NCBI RefSeq assembly: GCF_015277675.1
Contig: NZ_JADHEC010000002.1
Span: 116,925-180,924, forward strand
Length of the DNA stretch: 64,000 bases
Source: Flavobacterium soyangense
GTDB taxonomy: Bacteria; Bacteroidota; Bacteroidia; Flavobacteriales; Flavobacteriaceae
Reading direction: 5' to 3'
Below, one piece after another: positions 17,683-25,815 of this stretch (within the stretch, counting starts at the first letter, position 1; each line of letters starts with the position of its first letter). The position numbers and the translations under genes are program-made. The notes beneath the pieces were generated by a model, which did no database searches, had not been told where the DNA came from, and was given only the letters and a program-made list of their open reading frames with translations.

Positions 17683-19155
17683 TTATGTATTGATTATTGG
17701 AAGAGAAACAATAAATGTTGTTCCTTTTCCTTTTTGTGATTCGAATGTAATTGTTCCTTTATAATTTTCGATAATGTTTTTGATGATGCCAAGACCCAAC
17801 CCCATTCCGCTGGATTTTGTGGTGAATTTTGGTTCAAAAATCCGATGGAAATCTTCGGCTGCTATTCCTATTCCGTTGTCGGCAACAGTGATTAGCACAT
17901 TATCATTTTCTTTTTTTATGGTAACCAATATCGATTTGTTTTCTTGATTTTCCGGAATGGATTGAATGGCATTTTTGACCAAATTGGTAATGATTCGGAT
18001 GAGTTGCGTTCGGTCAATTTTCGAAATAATCTCTTCTTCTTCCGCTTTAAAAACAATGTATTCTTCATTGAAAATATCCATTGTTAATTCTACAACATCA
18101 ACCACGTTAAGCGTTTCATTTTGTTGCGCCGGCATTGATGCAAAGTTAGAAAATGCCGAAGCTACTGAACTCATCGTGTCGATTTGTTGTATCAAAGTTT
18201 CTGAATAATCATTAATTTTCTGTTTCAGATTGGGGTCGTTTGGCTCAAATTTTCTTTGAAAACTTTGCACCGTCAATCGCATTGGCGTAAGCGGATTTTT
18301 GATCTCGTGCGCCACTTGTTTTGCCATTTCCTGCCAGGCTTCTTCCCGCTCACTTTGGGCTAATTTCAAGGCACTTTTTTCGAGTTCGTCCACCATTGCA
18401 TTATAAGCATTAATCAAAAGGTTTATTTCTTTGCTGCTGGCTTCTAAAACAATTTTCTCATTTTTCTGGTTCAAACTCGTTTCGCTTAATTTATCCGAAA
18501 TGGTCTTCAACGATTTTGTAATATAAGACGAAAGAAAATAAGCGACGGCAAATGCGACCAAAAGCATAAAAGAATAAACTTGCGCCAATCGAATCAAGAA
18601 ATTCTGTAATTCAGTTTGATAATAACTGTCATCTTCGACATAAGGTAAATTCAAAATTCCCAACGGCTTAAATTTGTCGTCTTTTATCAAACTATACGAA
18701 GAACGTTTCTTTTGTCCGTCAATGTTTTTAATGTCAACATATCTTTTTTCGATAGAAGACTGAACGAGTTTTATAATGTATTTTGGAATTGGCGGAGCAA
18801 CAGGATCAATTGAAAAATTTGATTTTGAAGATTTTAAAAGCTTACCGTCTAAACTGTAAATATTGATTTCAAGATTATGAATGTCAGATAATTCGTGAAT
18901 TTTATCCTTAAAAATTAGCGATAAATTATTTGGCGTAAGCGGATAAGTAGTATTCGAAAGCACATAATTGATATTCTCTTTTATGGCGTCTTCCTTGCGA
19001 TCCAGCCTTTCCTGATGGTACTGTTTTGCTTCGTTTTTGAATTGAAAAATAGAAATTGTGGCTAGCAATATCGAAGCAACAATAATCAATACAATCATCG
19101 AAAGGAAAATCCTGATTTGTAAGGAAAGCATCGATATCTTGTAGCCTTTAAACAT
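17683..19155 (-). CDS. Sensor histidine kinase, NtrY-like
   Basis: 490 residues. TM1 spans about 13-36 and is followed by an extracytoplasmic sensor domain (40-185), TM2 (190-212), a HAMP-like linker, a HisKA region with the phosphoacceptor in HEIKNPLTP (H283) and a HATPase with TNLVKNAIQS, DNGIGI and GLGLGI boxes. HEIKNPLTP is typical of the NtrY group. No response regulator gene is adjacent, so its partner lies elsewhere. It is 3 bases downstream of hemJ and probably shares its transcript. A start at Met9 is possible. Confidence 0.9.
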   Translation of the reverse strand: MFKGYKISMLSLQIRIFLSMIVLIIVASILLATISIFQFKNEAKQYHQERLDRKEDAIKENINYVLSNTTYPLTPNNLSLIFKDKIHELSDIHNLEINIYSLDGKLLKSSKSNFSIDPVAPPIPKYIIKLVQSSIEKRYVDIKNIDGQKKRSSYSLIKDDKFKPLGILNLPYVEDDSYYQTELQNFLIRLAQVYSFMLLVAFAVAYFLSSYITKSLKTISDKLSETSLNQKNEKIVLEASSKEINLLINAYNAMVDELEKSALKLAQSEREEAWQEMAKQVAHEIKNPLTPMRLTVQSFQRKFEPNDPNLKQKINDYSETLIQQIDTMSSVASAFSNFASMPAQQNETLNVVDVVELTMDIFNEEYIVFKAEEEEIISKIDRTQLIRIITNLVKNAIQSIPENQENKSILVTIKKENDNVLITVADNGIGIAAEDFHRIFEPKFTTKSSGMGLGLGIIKNIIENYKGTITFESQKGKGTTFIVSLPIINT

Positions 19156-19157
19156 AT

Positions 19158-19712
19158 TTAGGAGTTGTTTTTTTCTCGAATTCTTTTGTAAAACTTAAAA
19201 CCAAGCATAATAAAAACCGAAAAAAGCATAATTGCGACAACTCCATAAATCCAGTTCACGGCGTTTTTCAGAATGACCAAAAACACTACGGCAAATAAGA
19301 TAATTGTAGCCCCTTCGTTCCACAAACGCATATAATTTGTCGAGTATTTTACTTCGTCGTTTTGCAATTCTTTGAATATTCTATGGCATTTATAATGGTA
19401 TAAATACAGCGCAAAAACGAAGCCAAGTTTCACGTGCATCCAAGGCATTTGCAACCAAGCGTTACCAATATCGGTAAACAGCAACATCCAAAACGCAAAA
19501 ATACTGGCCAAAACTGCGCTTGGCCAAGTGATGATATACCATAATCGATAGGTCATTATTTTATATTGTTTTTGCAAAATTTCCTTTTCTGGTGAAGGTT
19601 TGTCGTTGGCTTCTATTTGGTAAACAAACAAGCGAACAATATAAAAAAGTCCGGAAAACCAAGTGATTACAAAGATGAGGTGAAGAGATTTCAGGTAATT
19701 ATAATATTCCAT
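19158..19712 (-). CDS. hemJ: Protoporphyrinogen IX oxidase HemJ (CopD-related)
   Basis: A 184-residue inner-membrane protein with four to five hydrophobic helices. The opening YLKSLHLIFVITWFSGLF (about 6-23) with His11, and the following VRLFVY (Arg27), match the UPF0093/HemJ signature; HemJ uses a heme b and conserved His/Lys residues. It oxidises protoporphyrinogen IX to protoporphyrin IX, the step just before ferrochelatase, and hemH lies two genes upstream on the same strand. No hemG or hemY was seen in the window. The 3' end of the MATE gene overlaps its start by 14 bases. Confidence 0.85.
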   Translation of the reverse strand: MEYYNYLKSLHLIFVITWFSGLFYIVRLFVYQIEANDKPSPEKEILQKQYKIMTYRLWYIITWPSAVLASIFAFWMLLFTDIGNAWLQMPWMHVKLGFVFALYLYHYKCHRIFKELQNDEVKYSTNYMRLWNEGATIILFAVVFLVILKNAVNWIYGVVAIMLFSVFIMLGFKFYKRIREKNNS

Positions 19713-21054
19713 CGTTGGTATTTATTAAATGCGAATTCATTTCTTTTTTTAGAAAAAAACCTGTTAATATGGTTGACAAAACATCAGCAATTGGGAAAGA
19801 AATCCACACGCCGAAGATGCCCATAAAATTAGGTAAAATAAGGACTAAAGGGATTAAGAAAAATCCTTGTTTGCTTAAAGTTAGTAACAATGCTTTTTTT
19901 GCTTTTCCCGCAGCCTGAAAATAGGCAGCGCCAATTAATTGTATGGCAATAATCGGCGAGGCGGCAAAAACCCAACGCAACGCTTCGGGTGTATCTGCAA
20001 TAACTTTCGGGTTTGTTGTGAAAATGGTAACTATTGGTTTTGCAAAAACAAAAATTACAATAAAAGTTAGTGTTGCCAGAATAGCTGCATATTTAATAGA
20101 AATTGTTACACTTTTATTTACACGTTCGTAATTTCCTGCACCATAATTAAAACCGGCAATCGGCAAAAATCCCTGTGTAATTCCCAGAATTGGGAATAAA
20201 GCAAACATTAACATTCTGCTGATAATTCCGTACACAACAATAGCGTTTTCACCTCCATGAGCATATAAATTGTGATTTATAATTATCGCTAAGATGCTCA
20301 CAACACCTTGTCTGGAGAAAGTTACAATGCTCAGTTTAGTGATTTCTTTTATAATAGGGAAATTAAATTCGAAATGATGTATTTTGAGGTTTAATTCACT
20401 TCTAAAAATAAAAAACCAAAGGACAAACAAAAAGCACATAAAGTAGGAAATGGCTGTCGCCAATGCTGCGCCAAAGATTCCTAAATTCATATATTTAATA
20501 AAAATAATATCAAAGATTATATTAAAAAATGCAGGAACAATCATTGCTATCATTGCAAATTTAGCCTTTCCTTCTGCTCTAATGATGTTATTGCCCATCA
20601 TGCAAAGAGCTAAAAATGGTACACTGATAATAATTGGAATAAAAAATTCTTTTGCAGGCACCATAATAGCTCCTTTTGCGCCAAAAAGCAGCAGCATTTT
20701 ATCACTAAAGAAAAGACCAACTAAAACAAAAAACACAGCTAAGAGCAACGTCATCATAATTTGATTGCCAAAGGTTGACAATGCTTTTTCTCTATTATTA
20801 GCCCCCAAAGCTCTTGAAAGAACAGAACCTCCTCCTACACCAATTGCCATTCCCAAAGAAGAAATCAGAAAGGTAATTGGTAAAACTACAGTTAATGCGG
20901 CTATGGCTATTGAACCAATCCATTGACCTACAAAAATGGTGTCTATTAAAACATTTACCGACATAAATAAAATCCCAATAGAAGCAGGAACTGCCTGATT
21001 TATCAAGAGTTTTTTTATATCAAGCGTTCCTAATTCTTCAGCAGTAACCGCCAT
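19699..21054 (-). CDS. MATE family efflux transporter
   Basis: 451 residues and about 12 hydrophobic segments arranged as two homologous halves. MATE motifs are visible: PASIGILFMSVNVLIDTIFVG at the N-terminus and GGGSVLSRALGANNREKA near residues 74-91. Family members export drugs or metabolites in exchange for Na+ or H+. It is sandwiched between hemH and hemJ (14-base overlap with hemJ), which makes co-expression with heme synthesis likely. A porphyrin-related substrate is only a guess. Confidence 0.9.
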   Translation of the reverse strand: MAVTAEELGTLDIKKLLINQAVPASIGILFMSVNVLIDTIFVGQWIGSIAIAALTVVLPITFLISSLGMAIGVGGGSVLSRALGANNREKALSTFGNQIMMTLLLAVFFVLVGLFFSDKMLLLFGAKGAIMVPAKEFFIPIIISVPFLALCMMGNNIIRAEGKAKFAMIAMIVPAFFNIIFDIIFIKYMNLGIFGAALATAISYFMCFLFVLWFFIFRSELNLKIHHFEFNFPIIKEITKLSIVTFSRQGVVSILAIIINHNLYAHGGENAIVVYGIISRMLMFALFPILGITQGFLPIAGFNYGAGNYERVNKSVTISIKYAAILATLTFIVIFVFAKPIVTIFTTNPKVIADTPEALRWVFAASPIIAIQLIGAAYFQAAGKAKKALLLTLSKQGFFLIPLVLILPNFMGIFGVWISFPIADVLSTILTGFFLKKEMNSHLINTNDGIL

Positions 21055-21086
21055 TAAAGTAAAAATTATTTATTTTTAGCTTCTTA

Positions 21087-22109
21087 TTATGATTTGGGGT
21101 TTGACCATTCTTCAATCCAATTTGCTACCGTTTTACACCATTCGTCATCATCATTTAAACAAGGAATTGCCATAAAATTTTCTCCTCCGTGTTCCTTGAA
21201 TTGGTGATTGGCTTCCATTGCAATTTCTTCCAATGTTTCTAAACAATCCGAAACAAAAGCTGGTGTAACAACCGCTAGGTTTTTGATTCCTTTCTCCGGC
21301 ATTTTGTTTATTTCAACATCCGTGTAAGGCGTAAGCCATTTGTCTCCTGCCAAGCGAGATTGGAAAGTTTGGCTGTATTTCCCCTCTGGGATTCCCAAAA
21401 GTTTCACTACTTGTTTTGTAGTTTCATAACATTGGTGACGGTAACAAAATTCGTGTGCTGGTGAAGGCGTGTTGCAACAAGAACCATCAATTTTGCAATG
21501 TGAATTAGTGATATCAGTTTTGCGAATATGACGCTCCGGGATTCCGTGATACGAGAATAATAAATGATCATATTCAAAGCCTTCAAGATGGGATTTAATG
21601 GAATCGGCAAGATTTTTTAAATAATCGGGCTTGTTATAAAAAGCAGGAACTATTGTAAATTTCATTTCCGGAAAATGTTTTTTACGCAAGTCTTCCGCTA
21701 ATTCTAAAATGGTCGTAGTTGAAGCCATCGCGTGTTGCGGATACAATGGAAAAAGCAATACTTCGTCTATTCCTTTGTCATGTAATTCCTGTAATCCAGA
21801 TAAAAGGGATGGTTTTCCATAACGCATAGCCAATGAAACGGGAATCTTAGCCAATTTTTTGACTTTTTCATGCATTCTTTTAGAAATCACCACTAAAGGA
21901 GAACCTTCATCCCACCATATTTTAGCATAAGCAGCAGCTGATTTTTTAGGTCTTGTTTGAAGAATTATTCCACGAACTAATAACGCTCGCAACAAATACG
22001 GAACGTCAATCACGTATTTGTCCATTAAAAATTCGTCTAAATATGGTTTTACATCTTTTGCTGTTGGGCTTTCCGGCGAACCTAAATTTACTAATAATAC
22101 TCCTTTCAT
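21087..22109 (-). CDS. hemH: Ferrochelatase
   Basis: 340 residues. It inserts Fe2+ into protoporphyrin IX. The active-site segment FSYHGIPERH carries the catalytic His188, and FQSRLAGDKWLTPYTD and the ETLEEI Glu are present. Five cysteines (205, 211, 212, 222 and 227) cluster just after the active site. A comparable internal cysteine set holds a 2Fe-2S cluster in some bacterial ferrochelatases, which is known for the family but unproven here. The four-gene accessory operon ends 10 bases upstream on the same strand. Confidence 0.95.
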   Translation of the reverse strand: MKGVLLVNLGSPESPTAKDVKPYLDEFLMDKYVIDVPYLLRALLVRGIILQTRPKKSAAAYAKIWWDEGSPLVVISKRMHEKVKKLAKIPVSLAMRYGKPSLLSGLQELHDKGIDEVLLFPLYPQHAMASTTTILELAEDLRKKHFPEMKFTIVPAFYNKPDYLKNLADSIKSHLEGFEYDHLLFSYHGIPERHIRKTDITNSHCKIDGSCCNTPSPAHEFCYRHQCYETTKQVVKLLGIPEGKYSQTFQSRLAGDKWLTPYTDVEINKMPEKGIKNLAVVTPAFVSDCLETLEEIAMEANHQFKEHGGENFMAIPCLNDDDEWCKTVANWIEEWSNPKS

Positions 22110-22119
22110 TATTTCTTTC

Positions 22120-22938
22120 TTATTTATATAACAATTTATTTTTTATTACTGAATTGACTTCGTCAGAATCTAGTTCTACGTGATATCCATGATATTGATT
22201 TTCATGTTCAACATTTTCATACTTAAACACTATGAACATTTTTTTATTAGAGTCATAACCAAAAAGCTCTTTTTTAGTTAGCCCAATTGCTGTTTTTAAA
22301 ATATCTTGAGGGTTGATACTACTTCTATATAACGGATAACGCCATTCACCATTTCTAAAAAGAGGTTTTCTTATGTCGTGCTTTTGAATGGCTTGAAATT
22401 TTCTTTGTGGAATTCTGTTTTCGGTAAACCAATTTATTAATTGTGATTCATCGGAGAGTATTTCAAAAGTGTTGCTGTGTTCTTGATTTATTGTAATTTC
22501 AATGTGATTATTATTTATAAAAATGTGATTTAATAAAGCAAAATTTTCATCTGAAACATTATGTTTTCTTTGTGAAATTTCACAGAGAGTATGGTTTTCT
22601 ATATTTTGATTAAAAATCTGATAAATATTTTCACTAATTTGTTTTTTATTTCCTCTCCAATCAGAGAAATCCTGATAAAGAGAAATCAGCTTTCTTTTTA
22701 ATTTATTCGGGTAAAAATAATCATCTAAAATTTCAAAATGATTTACTAATTCTAAAAAAGAATTTTCATCATAGTATCCATTATAGTTTTCAAGATTTAT
22801 AGATTTTTTATAAAGTTCTAAATTCTTCAAATATGTAATTGCATTTGTCTCATCTATTAATATGTCTAGATTACAAATCCAATTAAATTTCGGATTAGAT
22901 TCAGGAATTAGAATAAATAAATTTACTTTATTATTCAT
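22120..22938 (-). CDS. Unknown protein, last gene of the accessory operon
   Basis: 272 residues, no signal peptide or membrane segment, acidic and asparagine-rich. The N-terminal 160 residues look mostly helical. The C-terminal 100 are denser in aromatic and charged residues (NRIPQRKF, GEWRYPLYRSS, KKELFGYD, QYHGYHVEL) and look like a compact domain. No catalytic motif of a known nuclease, NADase or protease was identified. Its start overlaps the 3' end of the ATPase gene by 8 bases, so it belongs to the same transcript. In defence operons such a terminal unknown gene is often an effector or specificity factor; that is inference. Confidence 0.6.
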   Translation of the reverse strand: MNNKVNLFILIPESNPKFNWICNLDILIDETNAITYLKNLELYKKSINLENYNGYYDENSFLELVNHFEILDDYFYPNKLKRKLISLYQDFSDWRGNKKQISENIYQIFNQNIENHTLCEISQRKHNVSDENFALLNHIFINNNHIEITINQEHSNTFEILSDESQLINWFTENRIPQRKFQAIQKHDIRKPLFRNGEWRYPLYRSSINPQDILKTAIGLTKKELFGYDSNKKMFIVFKYENVEHENQYHGYHVELDSDEVNSVIKNKLLYK

Positions 22939-24073
22939 ATTTAATTCCCATTAAAGAGTTCATATCTTTATCTAATTGATCAAAAAAACCTTTTGGAGGT
23001 CGTTGTATTTTACCTCCATTTAAAACTGGTAAATAATTAACTAATGTTTTATGTTCTTTTTCATCTCTATCTAAATAATACATTTTTAGATTATTCTTGT
23101 TTATTCCTTTTGTCTCTTTTGAAGTTTCAAATTTTTTACATTGAACTAAAGCTCCATTGATTATGTGGTCAGAATGTGTTTCCACAATAATTTGTATTCC
23201 TGCTTGTGAGGCTAAACAAATCAATTCGGTTAATTTAGATATTCCGTATGGATGGATATGCGCTTCTGGATTTTCAACTATAATTAAAGAATCTATAGAA
23301 GCAGATAAAACAGCAACAATTATAGGTAAAGCATATGACAATCCAAATCCAACATTATCTTTTGAAAACTCATCGGTTTCACCATATTCACTTTTGGTAT
23401 TAAAACTATATTTAATGTCATAAATACCTCCATTTTCTTTAACATTTATATTAACACCGGTGCTTATTTCTCTTTCCCAAGCTGAGACTTGTGCTAATAA
23501 AAAAGGATCTTCTTCATCTTCATGCATCAATTCGGGTAAAACTTTTAATCTTTTTCCATATTCAAATAAAAATTGAGCAACTAATTCTCCTTTTCCTAAT
23601 TCATATGAAATTTGATTTAATTCTTTTACCTCATAATCTCTATTTCGATAATCTGTATTTCTTAATGCACTTATGTATTGAAAAGAATTTTGAAATAAAT
23701 TTAAATTTTCATAACCATCAGAATCTGATATATCACCAGTTCTAGCTAAATAGTCATTTTGTTCCTTTGCATCGAAACTGAAAGGATATTCTTGTTTTTC
23801 ATTTTTAAGAACAAAGTGAATTTCATTTTCATATTCTTCATTAGGTAATAAATAAATTGCATCTTTAGTTTTTCCAATTTTACATAAAGGTTCGTTTAAA
23901 TCTAAAATTTTATCTAATCTGTTTTTTTGATTAGTTTGTCTTAACAACAATAATGATTGCAGTACAGAAGATTTACCAACTCCATTTTGACCAGAAAGGA
24001 TAGTTAAGTTGCCTAAACCTAAATCTGTGTCTTTGTGCGATTTGAAATTTATAATTCTAATTTGATTAATCAT
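22931..24073 (-). CDS. AAA family ATPase with DUF3696-type C-terminus
   Basis: 380 residues of the SMC/RecF/OLD-like ATPase group (COG4938 type). Walker A is GQNGVGKSS (28-36). A VGFGLSYALPII segment at 241-252 sits at the ABC-signature position, Walker B is IVENPE (265-270) and the H-switch is ETHSDH (298-303). The C-terminus, with a PPKGFFDQLDKD stretch near 359-370, matches DUF3696. There is no TOPRIM domain, unlike OLD nucleases, so it is likely a DNA- or complex-dependent motor or sensor. It overlaps the DUF262 gene by 4 bases and the next gene by 8. Confidence 0.85.
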   Translation of the reverse strand: MINQIRIINFKSHKDTDLGLGNLTILSGQNGVGKSSVLQSLLLLRQTNQKNRLDKILDLNEPLCKIGKTKDAIYLLPNEEYENEIHFVLKNEKQEYPFSFDAKEQNDYLARTGDISDSDGYENLNLFQNSFQYISALRNTDYRNRDYEVKELNQISYELGKGELVAQFLFEYGKRLKVLPELMHEDEEDPFLLAQVSAWEREISTGVNINVKENGGIYDIKYSFNTKSEYGETDEFSKDNVGFGLSYALPIIVAVLSASIDSLIIVENPEAHIHPYGISKLTELICLASQAGIQIIVETHSDHIINGALVQCKKFETSKETKGINKNNLKMYYLDRDEKEHKTLVNYLPVLNGGKIQRPPKGFFDQLDKDMNSLMGIKYE

Positions 24074-25815
24074 CTTTCTAATGTTTCTTTAATTATTCTT
24101 TCAATTTCTGTAAATCTTCTAAAAACATTTTCTTTTTGAGCTGTACCTGTAGATATTGACCTCAAAAAGTTAATGTTTTTGTGTAATTCGATAAATTTTC
24201 TTTTAAAAACATCTTTCTTATTTTTAAGTTCAAGTATTTGATTATTATTCAGTTTTGCAAAAGAAACCGTTAAAACTTCAAAAAGTGCTTTATTTATGGG
24301 CTTTCTACTGTCATTTTTATTAAATCTTTTTCTGAAGGCATCATTTTTAAAAATATCAAATGACAAGTTCAAGCCTTTAATATAATCCTCTTTTAATTTT
24401 ATAATTTCTGATTCTGATTTTTCTTTAATTTTAGACATTCCAGTATTTAAAAAGGTGTCTAAATCAGGTTTGTAATTTTCATAAGAATTAAGATAAAAAG
24501 CAACAAATCTATTTGCAAAATCCCTATCTTCCATTCTTTTACTTTCAGACATTTTACCATCTGTCGCTCGATGAAAACTTTTTCCTTCAATAGAATTTTT
24601 ATATACTAATTCAGCAATTAATTTTGATGGTCTTCCTTGATTTATCGCGTGTCTAATCTCTTGAGGAGTTAAAGATAGACCTCCAGTATTTACTCTCTTA
24701 AAAATATTATATTTAACTTCATCAGGAGTTCCTTTTTCGATAACATAAGTTGTAATCTGAAAAGTTTTAATTCTTCTTTGGTAAATTGAAGGTAATTCGT
24801 TAAAAGTTAGTCCTTCTAATTCATGAAGAAACTCTAAATTAACCAGTTTAAATTTATTTTTTAAAACAATGAATTCCTTAATTGTACTTATTCTTTGCAG
24901 ACCATCAACAACTTCGAGGTCGTTTTCTTCCATTTCATTGAAATAAAATGCTGGAATTGGTAGCTTTAAAATTAGTGACTCTATAAGCCTACTCTTTTTC
25001 CCAATATCCCATAAACCTGCCAATCTTTGAAACTCAGTATTCATATTAATAACTCCAGCTTCCAAATCTTCAATTATTTGCCCTATTGATGAACTATCTG
25101 TTCGTACTTTTATTTTATTTGGATCAAAGGGTATTTTAATTTCTTTTGTTGTTTCTTCAAATTCATTTCCTAATTCTTCCTCGATTTCTATAATGTCTTC
25201 AGATACTGGAATTAATCTCTCATATTCAGAATCAATTATTAAGTTTTCATCCAATTCTTCATATATATTCACTTCAACTCCATTTAAGAACAAACAGAAA
25301 AAATAATTAATGTTTTCCGTTATAGTATTTTTAAGTTTATATATATTTAAATGAGTGATAATAGGTAAAGGTAGTTTTCTTAATAATAAATAATTATTCT
25401 CTACTAAATTACTATTAGTTGAATTAATGTATAATCTTGGGCCATCAATTTGATTTTGATCTTTAGCGATAAAATGAATAAATACCTCTTTAGAAATAAC
25501 TTCAGCTTTCCTTTCTTCCCATTTTAAAGGTAATTTTTCTTTTAATCTATAAGCTTGGTTTGGCTCTAAATATTCACTGTAAACACTGTTTAAGTATCTT
25601 AATAAGTTTGTTTTAGATAGGAAGCAATTTATTTCAAAGCCTCTTTCTCCAAAAAAAGATTTCAACTTATCTCCAACTTGACCAACATATAGTTTTGCTT
25701 CACCACTACCACTTCCTATTTTATTTGAAGGTAAAACAAAGGAATCGGCTATAGATATTTTTTCTAAAACATCTAAAATTTCGTAATCATTACCATTAAT
25801 ATTTACCTTATTCAT
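24070..25815 (-). CDS. DUF262-domain protein with unrecognised N-terminal half
   Basis: 581 residues. The DUF262 (ParB/Srx-fold, GmrSD-N-like) core spans about 236-395: an FQRLAGLW segment, the nucleotide-binding DGLQR at 304-308 (a variant of the usual DGQQR) and FKRVNTGG at 372-379. Residues 1-230 form a separate domain that I cannot place. It starts with a short strand-rich part and a K-LYVGQVGDKLKSFFGERGF segment and ends in an acidic linker. After DUF262 a helical tail follows, with RKPINKALFEVL near 500; the HNH pattern of GmrD/DUF1524 is absent. DUF262 proteins include modification-dependent restriction enzymes. It overlaps the methyltransferase gene by 4 bases. Confidence 0.8.
   Translation of the reverse strand: MNKVNINGNDYEILDVLEKISIADSFVLPSNKIGSGSGEAKLYVGQVGDKLKSFFGERGFEINCFLSKTNLLRYLNSVYSEYLEPNQAYRLKEKLPLKWEERKAEVISKEVFIHFIAKDQNQIDGPRLYINSTNSNLVENNYLLLRKLPLPIITHLNIYKLKNTITENINYFFCLFLNGVEVNIYEELDENLIIDSEYERLIPVSEDIIEIEEELGNEFEETTKEIKIPFDPNKIKVRTDSSSIGQIIEDLEAGVINMNTEFQRLAGLWDIGKKSRLIESLILKLPIPAFYFNEMEENDLEVVDGLQRISTIKEFIVLKNKFKLVNLEFLHELEGLTFNELPSIYQRRIKTFQITTYVIEKGTPDEVKYNIFKRVNTGGLSLTPQEIRHAINQGRPSKLIAELVYKNSIEGKSFHRATDGKMSESKRMEDRDFANRFVAFYLNSYENYKPDLDTFLNTGMSKIKEKSESEIIKLKEDYIKGLNLSFDIFKNDAFRKRFNKNDSRKPINKALFEVLTVSFAKLNNNQILELKNKKDVFKRKFIELHKNINFLRSISTGTAQKENVFRRFTEIERIIKETLER

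Noticed and set aside
22931..24073. OLD-family nuclease
   Set aside because: The ATPase lacks a TOPRIM domain; its C-terminus fits DUF3696 instead.
24070..25815. GmrSD-type HNH nuclease at the C-terminus of the DUF262 protein
   Set aside because: The tail after residue 400 has no HxxP/N...H arrangement characteristic of DUF1524.
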